A stretch of DNA of 51,159 nt from Lachnospiraceae bacterium (lineage in GTDB: Bacteria; Bacillota; Clostridia; Lachnospirales; Lachnospiraceae). Under the pieces are notes generated by a model. The model was not told the DNA's origin. It saw only the letters and a program-made list of their open reading frames with translations, and did not search any database. Below are positions 35,793 through 44,114 of the stretch, one piece after another (positions within the stretch are counted from its first letter, which is position 1; every line of letters starts with the position of its first letter). Where the stretch lies: assembly GCA_016290905.1 (NCBI GenBank), contig JAEEVO010000012.1:1-51159 (forward strand), read 5' to 3'. Both the position numbers and the translations under genes were made by a program.

Positions 35793-37172
35793 ATGTTTAA
35801 AAATCTGTTTAAAGGATACAGCAGGGATAATTTTAAAACAGCTCTGGCTATGGCATGGCCTGCCATAATAGAGTCTTTCTTTGTCGCATTTGCAGGTCTC
35901 GTTGACTCTCTCATGGTCAGCAGGCTCGGTTCTTATGCAGTAGCGGCAGTCGGGCTCACCACTCAGCCCAAATTTATGGGACTGGCAATGTTCTTTGCGA
36001 TAAACGTATCCATCTCCGCTCTTGTCGCCCGCAGGTTCGGCGAAAAGCAGAGGGAGGATGCAAATACGGTATTCCTTACAGCTTTAATATTTGTCGTTTC
36101 CGCCGCCGTCATCTTAAGTCTGATCTTTGTTTTTGCAGCCGATCCGATCATCCGTTTGTGCGGATCTTCCGAGGAAACTGCAGAGGAACTGCAGACTCAC
36201 GAAGCCGCAGTTGCATATTTCAGGATAATCATGGGCGGCATGATCTTTAACTGTGTACAAATGGCTATCAACTCCGCACAGCGCGGCGCGGGGAACACCA
36301 AGATAACCATGCGTACAAACGTTACCTCAAATCTTGTAAACATCATCCTTAATTACTGCCTGATCGAAGGACACTTCTTTTTCCCCGCTCTCGGCATCCA
36401 CGGTGCAGCTCTCGCTACCGTCCTCGGAACGGTTGTATCCTGTATAATGAGCATTCTCTCCATAACGAAAAAGGACACCTTCATAAGCATCCCCTATATC
36501 GTTTCAAATAAAATAAGAGCATCAGTCGCTTCCTTTAAAAGCCTTGTCAGGATAGGCTACGGAATATTCTTCGAACAGATTCTCATGCGTATCGGTTTCA
36601 TGGCAACAGCCGTAATGGCGGCAAAGAAAGGCATGGATGCCATGGCCGCCCATCAGGTCGGGATGAATCTTATGGGACTTACCTTCAGCTTTGGCGACGG
36701 TCTCCAGGCCGCTGCTGTAGCTCTTATCGGAAGATCCTTAGGAGAGGGCAAGCCCGAGCTCGCAAAAAATTACGGAAAAACGTGCAAAGCCCTCGGTATG
36801 ATGATTGCCAGCGTACTCATGCTCGTATACTTCTTCGGAGCACGCGGGCTCATGTCAATGTTTTTCGAAGAGCCTCACATCGTAGATATCGGCGTATCGA
36901 TAATGAGAGTCATTCTCTTTGTTGTACTCTTCCAGATAATCCAGGTTATATATATGGGCTGTCTCAGAGGTGCCGGGGATACTCTCTATACTGCCTTTGC
37001 AGCTACTATGTCGGTAACTGTCATAAGAACGCTTGTCTCATGGCTCGGCGGTTTTGTCTTTGATTTCGGTATAATCGGGATATGGTTCGGAGTCCTTGCG
37101 GATCAGATGTCAAGATTTGCATTTGCCAGCATCAGATACCGCATGGGAAAATGGGTAAAGATAAAAATCTGA
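35793..37172 (+). CDS. MATE-family efflux transporter
   Basis: A 459-residue, twelve-helix cation-coupled multidrug exporter of the NorM/DinF superfamily. AMAWPAIIESFFVAFAGLVDSLMVSRLG at the first helix and the repeated half (GIFFEQILMRIGFMATAVMAAKKGMDAMAAHQVG) are typical. The start is unclear: the ATG at 35793 has a poor GGTGA site, while the TTG at 35748 (474 residues) has none. I prefer 35793 because the protein then begins just before the first helix. The gene sits alone between two inverted small RNA genes that both read towards it. Substrate unknown. Confidence 0.88.
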   Translation: MFKNLFKGYSRDNFKTALAMAWPAIIESFFVAFAGLVDSLMVSRLGSYAVAAVGLTTQPKFMGLAMFFAINVSISALVARRFGEKQREDANTVFLTALIFVVSAAVILSLIFVFAADPIIRLCGSSEETAEELQTHEAAVAYFRIIMGGMIFNCVQMAINSAQRGAGNTKITMRTNVTSNLVNIILNYCLIEGHFFFPALGIHGAALATVLGTVVSCIMSILSITKKDTFISIPYIVSNKIRASVASFKSLVRIGYGIFFEQILMRIGFMATAVMAAKKGMDAMAAHQVGMNLMGLTFSFGDGLQAAAVALIGRSLGEGKPELAKNYGKTCKALGMMIASVLMLVYFFGARGLMSMFFEEPHIVDIGVSIMRVILFVVLFQIIQVIYMGCLRGAGDTLYTAFAATMSVTVIRTLVSWLGGFVFDFGIIGIWFGVLADQMSRFAFASIRYRMGKWVKIKI

Positions 37173-37182
37173 TATAAAATGT

Positions 37183-37216
37183 AAAAAAGGACAACCTGGG
37201 GTGGTTATCCTTTTTT
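37183..37216. terminator. bidirectional terminator shared by MATE gene and right small RNA
   Basis: A6-GGACAACC and GGTTATCC-T6 form a stem with poly-A on one side and poly-T on the other, so it works in either direction. It begins 10 bases after the MATE stop. Confidence 0.8.
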
Positions 37217-37298
37217 CGGAGAAGGTATTTTTGCTATAAGCGCCGATTGCGCTTATTTTGGGGTGTAGCAAAAACTATAAGTGTATTGGGGTTTACAA
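37183..37298 (-). ncRNA. candidate small RNA, right copy
   Basis: This is the same design as the left copy on the opposite strand, with TGCACA-N18-TATAAT at 37305-37334. Changes respect the fold. The inner loop is AATCG instead of ATTTG while its AAGCGC/GCGCTT stem is unchanged. In the terminator stem a G-U pair has become A-U (GGATAACC/GGTTGTCC). The terminator (37183-37216) is symmetrical enough to end the MATE transcript as well. It is transcribed towards the MATE gene, so read-through would make antisense RNA. Confidence 0.6.
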
Positions 37299-37397
37299 TT
37301 ATGTATTATAGCATCATTTTAAAATAAGTGTGCACAAACATTAAAAAAATTATTATTCTTTTTTGCCAAAATTGCACAAAACGGAACAAGAAATGAT

Positions 37398-37425
37398 TTG
37401 CATTCACTCAGGAAAAAAGTATAAT
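37398..37425 (+). promoter_or_regulatory. promoter of the alpha-galactosidase gene
   Basis: TTGCAT (37398-37403), a 16-bp spacer and TATAAT (37420-37425), 51 bases before the ATG. The rest of the 304-base gap before the gene is the right small RNA copy and AT-rich sequence with nothing else visible. Confidence 0.6.
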
Positions 37426-37476
37426 GATGGTATAAACCATAAAACCGGCGGAACAATGTCGTGAAAGGAAATTATC

Positions 37477-38724
37477 ATGAAAGATTTTTTAAAAACTCCC
37501 CCTATGGGCTGGAACAGCTTCGATTACTATAACACTTCGGTTACTGAAACAGACGTCAGGGCAAATGCCGACTATATGGCAAAGCACCTGAAGAAGTTCG
37601 GATGGGAATATGTTGTGGTGGATATTGCCTGGTATTATGATGAGGAGGGAGAAACTCGTGATAATTTTGCGTATATCCCCTTCGCCAAAGTTGAGATAGA
37701 CGAGTACTCCAGACTCTATCCGGATCCTAAGAAATTCCCTTCATCAAAAGATGGAAAAGGATTTGGTCCATTAGCGGAATATGTACACAGTCTTGGCCTT
37801 AAATTTGGTATCCATATCATGAGAGGCATCGTCAGAAGAGCAGCATATATGAGAACAAAGATAAAAGGAACCGATATAACTGCAGATAAAATCGCCGATG
37901 CTCATTCAACATGTTTCTGGAATCCGGATATGTATGGCGTAAACCCTAAAGCAAAAGGAGCACAGGAATACTATGATTCTCTCATGGAGCTTTATGCTTC
38001 CTGGGGTGTGGACTTCATAAAGTGTGATGATATATGCCGTATGGACGCAGCTTCATCAAAGGATGAGATCAGGATGCTTCATAATGCTATAGAAAAATGC
38101 GGAAGGGACATAGTACTCAGCCTGTCTCCCGGACCCGCAATCCTCGACGAACAGGAGTTCTATCACGAAAATGCGAATATGTGGCGTATAACCGACGATT
38201 TCTGGGACAGATGGGATCTTCTCCTTGATATGTTTGACCGCTGCAGAAAATGGCAGCCTTTCGTTAAGGAAGGCGGATATCCCGACTGCGACATGCTTCC
38301 TCTCGGAAAGCTCGGAAAGGGCTTCGGTTCGGAACGTACCACGAACTTCACCTATGATGAACAAAAAACGATGATGACGCTCTGGTGCATCTTCCGCTCT
38401 CCGCTCATGCTCGGAGCCGAAATGACAAAGCTTGACGAGCCCACGCTTGAGCTTCTTACCAAGGAGCCCCTGTACAAAATGATGAACAGTATCACAAGCT
38501 CTTCGGAAACCTTCTGCAACGATAACTTCATCATTTGGGAAGCAGTAACTCCCGAAGGAAACTATGCTGCTGTCTTTAACATTTCCGACAAGGCCGCGGA
38601 CGCACCTTTTGAGAAGCTTGACAAAAAATATGACGGCGCTGTAGAGATCTGGTCCGGAAAAACGATTAATTTTGCTGACGTCTGCACGATACCTTCACAC
38701 GGAGCAATCCTGCTTTCAATCTGA
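37477..38724 (+). CDS. alpha-galactosidase, glycoside hydrolase family 27
   Basis: A 415-residue GH27 enzyme. It begins with the family opening TPPMGWNSFDYYNT (7-20), has the nucleophile D184 in DFIKCDD and the acid/base D241 in WRITDDFWD, and ends in a short beta-sandwich. There is no signal peptide, so it likely cleaves imported alpha-galactosides such as melibiose, raffinose or galactomannan fragments. The last would fit the beta-mannoside operon elsewhere in the window. It is monocistronic. AAAGGA lies seven bases from the ATG. Alpha-N-acetylgalactosaminidase and beta-L-arabinopyranosidase are GH27 alternatives. Confidence 0.87.
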   Translation: MKDFLKTPPMGWNSFDYYNTSVTETDVRANADYMAKHLKKFGWEYVVVDIAWYYDEEGETRDNFAYIPFAKVEIDEYSRLYPDPKKFPSSKDGKGFGPLAEYVHSLGLKFGIHIMRGIVRRAAYMRTKIKGTDITADKIADAHSTCFWNPDMYGVNPKAKGAQEYYDSLMELYASWGVDFIKCDDICRMDAASSKDEIRMLHNAIEKCGRDIVLSLSPGPAILDEQEFYHENANMWRITDDFWDRWDLLLDMFDRCRKWQPFVKEGGYPDCDMLPLGKLGKGFGSERTTNFTYDEQKTMMTLWCIFRSPLMLGAEMTKLDEPTLELLTKEPLYKMMNSITSSSETFCNDNFIIWEAVTPEGNYAAVFNISDKAADAPFEKLDKKYDGAVEIWSGKTINFADVCTIPSHGAILLSI

Positions 38725-38762
38725 GAAACCGGTGAATCAACTATCAGTTGAAAGACATGAGT

Positions 38763-38820
38763 GTTCTAAAGTCATTAAGTTAACTTCTGTTTGTCATCCT
38801 GAACATCAGCGAAGGATCCT
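38763..38820 (+). repeat. dispersed repeat, GTCATTCTGAGC type (copy 2, long form)
   Basis: TTCTAAAGTCATTAAGT followed by GTCATCCTGAAC and AGCGAAGGATCC. It matches 42987-43034 over its whole length with small gaps. Its AAGGAT is the only Shine-Dalgarno-like sequence before the methyltransferase gene at 38830. Confidence 0.6.
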
Positions 38821-38829
38821 ATTACAACT

Positions 38830-40350
38830 ATGAAAAAGAATGACGAATTTGAGATAGATATAACCGATATCGGGAATGATGGCGAAGGAATCGGTAAATA
38901 TGAAGGGATGACCTTCTTTATAAAAGGAGGCCTTCCCGGTGACCGGGTCCTGGCCGGAGCCACAAAACTAAAGAAAACCTACGGATACGCACGACTGGTG
39001 AAGGTGCTGAAGCCTTCGCCTTTTCGTGTTACTCCGCTCTGCCCCATAGCCGAAAAATGCGGAGGCTGCCAGCTCCAGAGCCTTGACTATAAAAAGCAGC
39101 TGGAACTCAAAGAGCGAAAGATAACCGAAAACCTCATCCGTATCGGAGGCATATCTCCTGAGTTTATCAGTGAAAAGATGGACCCCATAATCGGCATGGA
39201 CAATCCTTTCCGATACAGAAATAAGGCTCAATACCCGGTCGGTACCGATAAAAACGGAAATGTTATCGCAGGCTTTTATGCGGGAAGAACCCACAGCATC
39301 ATTCCAAACACAAAATGTTATCTCGGTGCCGAAGAAAACGAAGCCATATTGGGAACCATCCTTTCATACATGAAAGACAACTATGTTCCGGCATATGACG
39401 AAACGACAGGTAAGGGACTTATACGGCATGTTCTCATCAGGAAGGGTTTTACCACAGGGGAACTCATGGTATGCCTTATAATCAATTCCGACAAAAAGGA
39501 AGAGCTGCCCAATCAGCAGCAATTAATAAATAAACTGACGGAAATTCCCGGGATGAAGAGCGTTTCCGTAAACATAAATACCGAAAACACAAATGTCATC
39601 ATGGGTACGGAGGTACATACCGTCTGGGGTGATCCGACCATTTCGGATGTTATCCATGTACGGGACATGCAAAAGGACGGATATCCTTTTACTGGATATT
39701 CCCTTATCTTTAAGATATCTCCTCTCTCCTTTTATCAGGTAAATCCCGTTCAGACCGAGAAGCTCTACAGCCTTGCCCTCGAATATGCCGGACTTACGGG
39801 AAAGGAAAGTGTGTGGGACCTTTACTGCGGCATAGGCACCATTTCACTCTTCATGGCACGCAGGGCAAAACAGGTTTACGGAGTTGAAATAGTTCCCCAA
39901 GCAATAGCGGACGCAAAAGAAAACGCCAAAAGAAACGGCATCGCAAATGCAGAGTTTTTTGTAGGAAAAGCGGAAGAGGTACTCCCTGCATTCTATAACG
40001 AACTGCAGGATAACAATCTTTCCGCCAAAGAAAGCTCGCCTGCAAAAACACCGAAGATGAACGGAATGGACAGAGAGAAAAGTCCGGAACGCTCAAAAGC
40101 GCAGATGCTCCACCCGGATGTCATAGTTGTGGATCCGCCCCGAAAGGGCTGTGACGAAGCCTGCCTTTCGACAATGTTAAAGATGCGGCCCGACCGCATT
40201 GTATATGTCAGCTGTGACAGCGCCACCCTTGCCCGTGACCTGAAAATACTTTGTGACGGCGGTTACGAGATCAAAAAGATACGCGGCGTAGATCAATTCG
40301 GACATACGGTTCATGTGGAAACGGTTGTTTTACTGACGATAACACCATGA
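38830..40350 (+). CDS. rlmD: 23S rRNA (uracil-5-)-methyltransferase, RlmD/RlmCD type
   Basis: A 506-residue SAM-dependent enzyme making 5-methyluridine in 23S rRNA (U1939 and/or U747 by family knowledge). The N-terminal TRAM domain (about 1-60) is followed by iron-sulfur cysteines in CPIAEKCGGCQ and the SAM motif VWDLYCGIGTISLFMARRA. The catalytic region is VVDPPRKGCDEACL with YVSCDSATLARDL. An insertion of about 35 charged residues (about 395-430, rich in Lys/Ser/Pro) sits between the SAM motif and the DPPRKG motif and is not usual. The ribosome site is poor and lies within a dispersed repeat. Confidence 0.9.
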   Translation: MKKNDEFEIDITDIGNDGEGIGKYEGMTFFIKGGLPGDRVLAGATKLKKTYGYARLVKVLKPSPFRVTPLCPIAEKCGGCQLQSLDYKKQLELKERKITENLIRIGGISPEFISEKMDPIIGMDNPFRYRNKAQYPVGTDKNGNVIAGFYAGRTHSIIPNTKCYLGAEENEAILGTILSYMKDNYVPAYDETTGKGLIRHVLIRKGFTTGELMVCLIINSDKKEELPNQQQLINKLTEIPGMKSVSVNINTENTNVIMGTEVHTVWGDPTISDVIHVRDMQKDGYPFTGYSLIFKISPLSFYQVNPVQTEKLYSLALEYAGLTGKESVWDLYCGIGTISLFMARRAKQVYGVEIVPQAIADAKENAKRNGIANAEFFVGKAEEVLPAFYNELQDNNLSAKESSPAKTPKMNGMDREKSPERSKAQMLHPDVIVVDPPRKGCDEACLSTMLKMRPDRIVYVSCDSATLARDLKILCDGGYEIKKIRGVDQFGHTVHVETVVLLTITP

Positions 40351-40400
40351 TTTAAATGTAAGCAGACAGATAAACAGCAGCGGCTATCAAGGAGGCAATT

Positions 40401-41627
40401 ATGCTAAATACGAACACGCTCATCCGGAAATTCGCAGCTTCCGGGATTGGATGCCTTATCATTACAGACCCTGAACGGAATATCGTCTATCAGAACGGAA
40501 AACCGTATGTAGATCAAGCTCATTGGACTAAATGGAGCACAGGTACCCCGGCCGAAATGACAGAAGATCAGGTTGTGGAATGGGAAATCGCCGAAAAAGA
40601 TACAGGTATATATTATAGAATTCATTCCGCAAAGATTACGGACGAAGGTAAACTCTGGCTTGTTCATCATATCTATGACATAAGCGATTTTGCCAAATTA
40701 TCCCAGGATCTGTCCAGGTATTCACGAGACTGGAAAAACCTTTCAGCCTGTCAGCAGGAAATGATAAGTGCGCTCTCCGATGACTGCAGGGCAATTTTAC
40801 CGATAGCCGTAAAATACCTGAAAACAGACCTTGCAAAATTGTTCATTAAACGCCGGGATGCACTTGAAACATATACCTTAAAAAAGAATGAAACCTGTAT
40901 AAACGCAACCAAATCTTTTTCTGTACACACAGATTGTCACTATAAAGCAGGTGAAATATATCCGCTTCCGGATACAGACGGAGAGTTTCTTTGTTGTGCC
41001 GGGGGAGATACCGTATCGGGTGAAACATACGCCGTACTGGTAAAAACCGGCGACAACATGCTGGATAATATGCAGTATCCGCTTTATTTCAACGTATTCA
41101 AACTGTTCATAGAAAACACCCTTTTGCGAGAGAAGGTCACCTTTGAAAGTGAACATGACCACCTAACAGGACTCTATAATAAAGGCAAATACCTCGAAAT
41201 GTTAAAAAACGATTTCCCGTTTTATGACAGTATCGCCATCTTTAATATGGATGTGAATTATCTGAAGCGTACAAACGACACTTTAGGTCATGAAGCCGGA
41301 AACCGTCTGTTGACAAAAGCCGCCGATTCTTTAAAAGCCATTTCAAACGAAAATATCTTTCCTTTCCGGCTCGGAGGAGACGAATTTATGCTCGTTGCTT
41401 CCAACGTTGACGAAGACCGGGTTCAGAAAATCAAATCCGATTGGGAAAAGAAGCTTAACGAGCTGAACACAACCGATCCGGAAATAGAATGTGTGATAGC
41501 CTGTGGTCTCGTATTCGGGAAAAAGCCTTACGACCTGGGCGACATACTCGGAAGAGCCGACATTCTTATGTATCAAAATAAACGCGCGATCAAGATCTCA
41601 CGCGGTGAGGATCCCAATTCCAGATAA
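40401..41627 (+). CDS. diguanylate cyclase (GGDEF) with N-terminal PAS-like domain
   Basis: A 408-residue cytoplasmic protein. The N-terminal part (about 10-105) is PAS-like (GIGCLIITDPERNIVYQNG). A middle region (about 110-235) resembles the regulatory domain of sugar-diacid/CdaR-like sensors only loosely. The GGDEF domain (about 250-400) has DHLTGLYNKGKY and an intact RLGGDEF active site, so cyclic-di-GMP synthesis is expected. No RxxD inhibition site is seen five residues before GGDEF. There is no transmembrane helix. AAGGAGG lies five bases from the ATG; a strong terminator follows. Confidence 0.87.
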   Translation: MLNTNTLIRKFAASGIGCLIITDPERNIVYQNGKPYVDQAHWTKWSTGTPAEMTEDQVVEWEIAEKDTGIYYRIHSAKITDEGKLWLVHHIYDISDFAKLSQDLSRYSRDWKNLSACQQEMISALSDDCRAILPIAVKYLKTDLAKLFIKRRDALETYTLKKNETCINATKSFSVHTDCHYKAGEIYPLPDTDGEFLCCAGGDTVSGETYAVLVKTGDNMLDNMQYPLYFNVFKLFIENTLLREKVTFESEHDHLTGLYNKGKYLEMLKNDFPFYDSIAIFNMDVNYLKRTNDTLGHEAGNRLLTKAADSLKAISNENIFPFRLGGDEFMLVASNVDEDRVQKIKSDWEKKLNELNTTDPEIECVIACGLVFGKKPYDLGDILGRADILMYQNKRAIKISRGEDPNSR

Positions 41628-41669
41628 CAGATTTTGGTAATTTTTTAAAAAGTATTTCTTTAAAAAACT

Positions 41670-41699
41670 GAGCCCCCTTAACAGCTGTTAAAGGGGCTC
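41670..41699. terminator. bidirectional terminator between convergent genes
   Basis: GAGCCCC-TTAACAG pairs with CTGTTAA-GGGGCTC with one mismatch. A T-run follows on each strand, so it serves both the GGDEF gene (plus) and the aldo/keto reductase gene (minus). Confidence 0.9.
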
Positions 41700-41719
41700 T
41701 AAAATCATATTTTTCTATA

Positions 41720-42856
41720 TTATACGGCGGCCGCTGCTGCCTCCATATCCTTCTGTACCTTCTTGAGGTCTTCCCTGATACTTAAGTGCTGAGGACATGC
41801 CTTCTCACATTTACCGCATTCCTTACAATTTATAGCTTTCTTTCCGTCTTTCTCCATACCTTCCCACTGCCATTTGACAACATTGTAATTCTGATACATA
41901 TGATAGCGGTTCCAGACACTGAAGTTGCCGGGTATATCTACACCGAAAGGACAAGGCATACAGTATCTGCAGCCGGTACAGCCGTTCTGTATCCTGCTGT
42001 TCATGATCTCCCTGATCCTGTCAATTGCTTTATACTCATTTTCATTCATGGGAATAAAATCATTAAAGGTTGCCAGATTATCGTCAACCTGATCCATAGT
42101 TGACATTCCACTCAGCACGGTCAGGATGTTCGGCAGAGTTGCAACATATCTTAATGCAAATGACGCTGCGCTCTTACCGGGACGGACACTCTCAAAAACA
42201 TCCATGATATCCTGTGAAAACGAAGCCAGCGAACCTCCCTTGATCGGCTCCATGATAGTAAGCGGGATACCCTTTTCCTCTGCAAGCTTATATCCTTTAA
42301 GACCTGCCTGCTCCTCTGTATCCATATAGTTCAGCTGTATCTGGCAGAAATCCCAGTCTCTGTAATTTATTATCTCTTCAAAGGCCTCATAGCTGTCATG
42401 GAAGGAAAATCCCAAAAACCTTATCTTTCCTTCTGCCTTTAACTCCTCAAGCCTCTTAACACAACCTACCTGAAGCATCTTCTCCCAGCTGCCCTTGTTC
42501 ATGGCATGCATAAGATAAAAATCAAAGTGATCGACCTGAAGTTTAGATAACTGTTCGTTGAAATACTTATCCACATCCTCTATCGTATTTACAAACCAAA
42601 CCGGGAGCTTTGTCGCAAGATAGAAAGAATCCCTCGGATACTTCTTCAATACCTCTCCCACAAACAGTTCGCTCTCACCGCCATGATAAGGATAAGCGGT
42701 ATCGATATAGTTTACGCCCGAAGCTATAGCCTTATCGATCATTTTCTCAGCCAGCGGCCTGTTTATCTTTCCATCCTCTCCCACAGGGAATCTCATACAG
42801 CCGAATCCCAACAGCGATACATCAATACCTAATTTTTCAAACCTTCTCTTTTCCAT
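41720..42856 (-). CDS. aldo/keto reductase with C-terminal 4Fe-4S domain
   Basis: A 378-residue protein. The aldo/keto reductase barrel (about 1-290) has the tetrad region YIDTAYPYHGGESE, the lysine in LATKLP and FDFYLMHAMNK. The C-terminal part (about 300-360) has two cysteine clusters, CTGCRYCMPC and CKECGKCEKACP, for iron-sulfur binding. This type is common in anaerobes; substrate and electron partner are unknown. It is monocistronic, with AAAGGGG before the ATG. Confidence 0.9.
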   Translation of the reverse strand: MEKRRFEKLGIDVSLLGFGCMRFPVGEDGKINRPLAEKMIDKAIASGVNYIDTAYPYHGGESELFVGEVLKKYPRDSFYLATKLPVWFVNTIEDVDKYFNEQLSKLQVDHFDFYLMHAMNKGSWEKMLQVGCVKRLEELKAEGKIRFLGFSFHDSYEAFEEIINYRDWDFCQIQLNYMDTEEQAGLKGYKLAEEKGIPLTIMEPIKGGSLASFSQDIMDVFESVRPGKSAASFALRYVATLPNILTVLSGMSTMDQVDDNLATFNDFIPMNENEYKAIDRIREIMNSRIQNGCTGCRYCMPCPFGVDIPGNFSVWNRYHMYQNYNVVKWQWEGMEKDGKKAINCKECGKCEKACPQHLSIREDLKKVQKDMEAAAAAV

Positions 42857-42986
42857 GATAAACCCCTTTCATTATACGAAACCAATATCACTTCAAATTC
42901 AGTTTACAATAATCCGGCATTTTTTTCAATGTTTTTTCTTGCGTTCGCCTGTTATAATCTTGCCAGCCCGTCAAACATCCGGAGTA

Positions 42987-43034
42987 TTCTAAGTCCATTA
43001 AGTCAGTGTCATTCTGAGCAAAGCGAAGAATCTT
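42987..43034 (+). repeat. dispersed repeat, GTCATTCTGAGC type (copy 3, long form)
   Basis: TTCTAAGTCCATTAAGT, then TGTCATTCTGAGCAAAGCG and AAGAATCTT. It lies just upstream of the tRNA-Ser promoter. Confidence 0.65.
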
Positions 43035-43045
43035 TAAAAATCTTC

Positions 43046-43074
43046 TTGACATATACCACAATTTTTGATAGAAT
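43046..43074 (+). promoter_or_regulatory. promoter of tRNA-Ser
   Basis: A perfect TTGACA (43046-43051), a 17-bp spacer and TAGAAT (43069-43074), 55 bases before the tRNA. Confidence 0.8.
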
Positions 43075-43129
43075 AACATTTGCGTTGAAAAACGTAACAA
43101 GTGAATATCGAGCTTATAAGTTCGGACCT

Positions 43130-43217
43130 GGAGAAGTACTCAAGAGGCCGAAGAGGCGCCCCTGCTAAGGGTGTAGGTCGTTTGCGCGGCGCGAGGGTTC
43201 AAATCCCTCCTTCTCCG
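43130..43217 (+). tRNA. tRNA-Ser (anticodon GCT)
   Basis: A class II tRNA of 88 nt. The acceptor GGAGAAG pairs with CTTCTCC and the discriminator base is G. The anticodon stem CGCCC/GGGTG encloses loop CTGCTAA, giving GCT. A long variable arm follows (TAGGTCG...CGGCGC region), and the T-arm is GAGGG-TTCAAAT-CCCTC. CCA is not encoded. Accessory DNA begins downstream, but I see no second copy of its 3' end to mark an integration. Confidence 0.93.
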
Positions 43218-43226
43218 TTGAAGAAG

Positions 43227-43271
43227 AAATGCTGAAAAGTCTTGTAAAATCAAGGGTTTCAGCATTTTTTC
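43227..43271 (+). terminator. terminator of tRNA-Ser
   Basis: AAATGCTGAAA (43227-43237) pairs with TTTCAGCATTT (43257-43267), with an inner CTTG/CAAG pair, followed by a T-run. Confidence 0.82.
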
Positions 43272-43278
43272 TTTTTTA

Positions 43279-43307
43279 TTGACACTAAATAAGATATATG
43301 ATAATAT
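43279..43307 (+). promoter_or_regulatory. promoter of the AbiEi-type antitoxin gene
   Basis: A perfect TTGACA (43279-43284), a 17-bp spacer and TAATAT (43302-43307), 53 bases before the ATG. Confidence 0.65.
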
Positions 43308-43360
43308 ACTATATAGAAAAAGTAGATTTCTGTATAGTTTTTTGGAAAGAAGGTGAACCT

Positions 43361-44026
43361 ATGTCAGCATCAGAAGCAGTAATTAATAATAATGGTGAGA
43401 CTCTTTATGGATATCTTGTTAGAAATTATGTAAAAAAAGGTGAGCCGATATTTGTTTCTGAAGTAAATGAAAAGTTAAGAGCAGATTTAAAGCAGAGTTT
43501 CAAGAAACTTTCTGATATTGGTAAGTTAAAGAGATTCCAGAAAGGTATCTATTATCTTCCTTATAAAAATATATTAGGTCTTGAAGGCAATCTTGACCGT
43601 GAGGAATATCTAAAGAAGAAATATCTTGACAATGGTGATATACAAGGCTACATTACAGGATTTACGCTTGTTAACAGGGCAGGGTTAACCACTCAGGTTC
43701 CGGCAGTGTTGGAAATAAGATCTAATGCGGCTACGACGGAACAGAGAAAAGTAGAGATAAACAAAAGGAACATCATAGTATATAAGCCTTATGTACATAT
43801 TACGAAGGAGAACAAAGATATACTGCAATTCCTTGACTTGATGTGCTATATTGGTGACTATAATGAATTTTATGACGAGGATAAAGATTATTATATCAAT
43901 CGTCTGAACAGATATATAGAAGATAAGCACATTGACCTGAAGCAATTGGATAAATATATACCTTATTATCCGGATAAGGTACTTCGTAACCTATATTTAG
44001 GGGGATTATATGGCATATTGGTATAA
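43361..44026 (+). CDS. AbiEi-type antitoxin (DUF6088-like)
   Basis: A 221-residue protein resembling type IV antitoxins of the AbiEi family. An N-terminal winged helix (about 10-75; VSEVNEKLRADLKQSFKKLSDIGKLKRFQKGIYYLP) is followed by the family C-terminal domain with GYITGFTLVNRAGLTTQVP. Such proteins repress their own operon and neutralise an AbiEii nucleotidyltransferase toxin. The ATG at 43361 has AAGGTG six bases before it; 21 further codons upstream are not used. Its end overlaps the start of the toxin remnant by 17 bases, the usual coupling. Confidence 0.78.
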   Translation: MSASEAVINNNGETLYGYLVRNYVKKGEPIFVSEVNEKLRADLKQSFKKLSDIGKLKRFQKGIYYLPYKNILGLEGNLDREEYLKKKYLDNGDIQGYITGFTLVNRAGLTTQVPAVLEIRSNAATTEQRKVEINKRNIIVYKPYVHITKENKDILQFLDLMCYIGDYNEFYDEDKDYYINRLNRYIEDKHIDLKQLDKYIPYYPDKVLRNLYLGGLYGILV

Positions 44027-44114
44027 GGATAAAAAAGAAGAATGGCGGGAGTTTATCTCTCTTATCTCTCAGGAAACCGGACAGGATAATCTTATGATAG
44101 AAATCAAAAAATAA
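44010..44114 (+). pseudogene. truncated AbiEii-type toxin (first 34 codons)
   Basis: AGGGGG lies five bases before an ATG that opens MAYWYKDKKEEWREFISLIS, then a stop after residue 34 (MIEIKK). This start resembles the N-terminus of AbiEii/AbiGii nucleotidyltransferase toxins, where the protein would run on for about 250 residues beginning with a similar M-x-E-K motif. The rest is missing; the next 600 bases hold no toxin sequence in any frame. The antitoxin is therefore an orphan. The family match of such a short piece is by memory of the N-terminal pattern. Confidence 0.6.

Larger units (their letters stand above)
37182..37342 (-). repeat. 161-bp inverted repeat, right copy
   Basis: Reverse complement of 35519-35679 with about nine base differences and no gaps. 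The match stops abruptly at both ends, just outside the -35 box and just after the terminator T-run. Confidence 0.85.

Noticed and set aside
35519-37342. MATE gene as a simple insertion sequence or composite transposon
   Set aside because: No transposase is present, no target duplication is seen, and the repeat ends coincide with promoter and terminator edges rather than transposon ends. Not fully excluded.
43130-43217. tRNA-Ser as the integration site of the accessory region
   Set aside because: No duplicate of its 3' end was found downstream in the window; the tRNA-Gln half at 49107 fits the integrase better.
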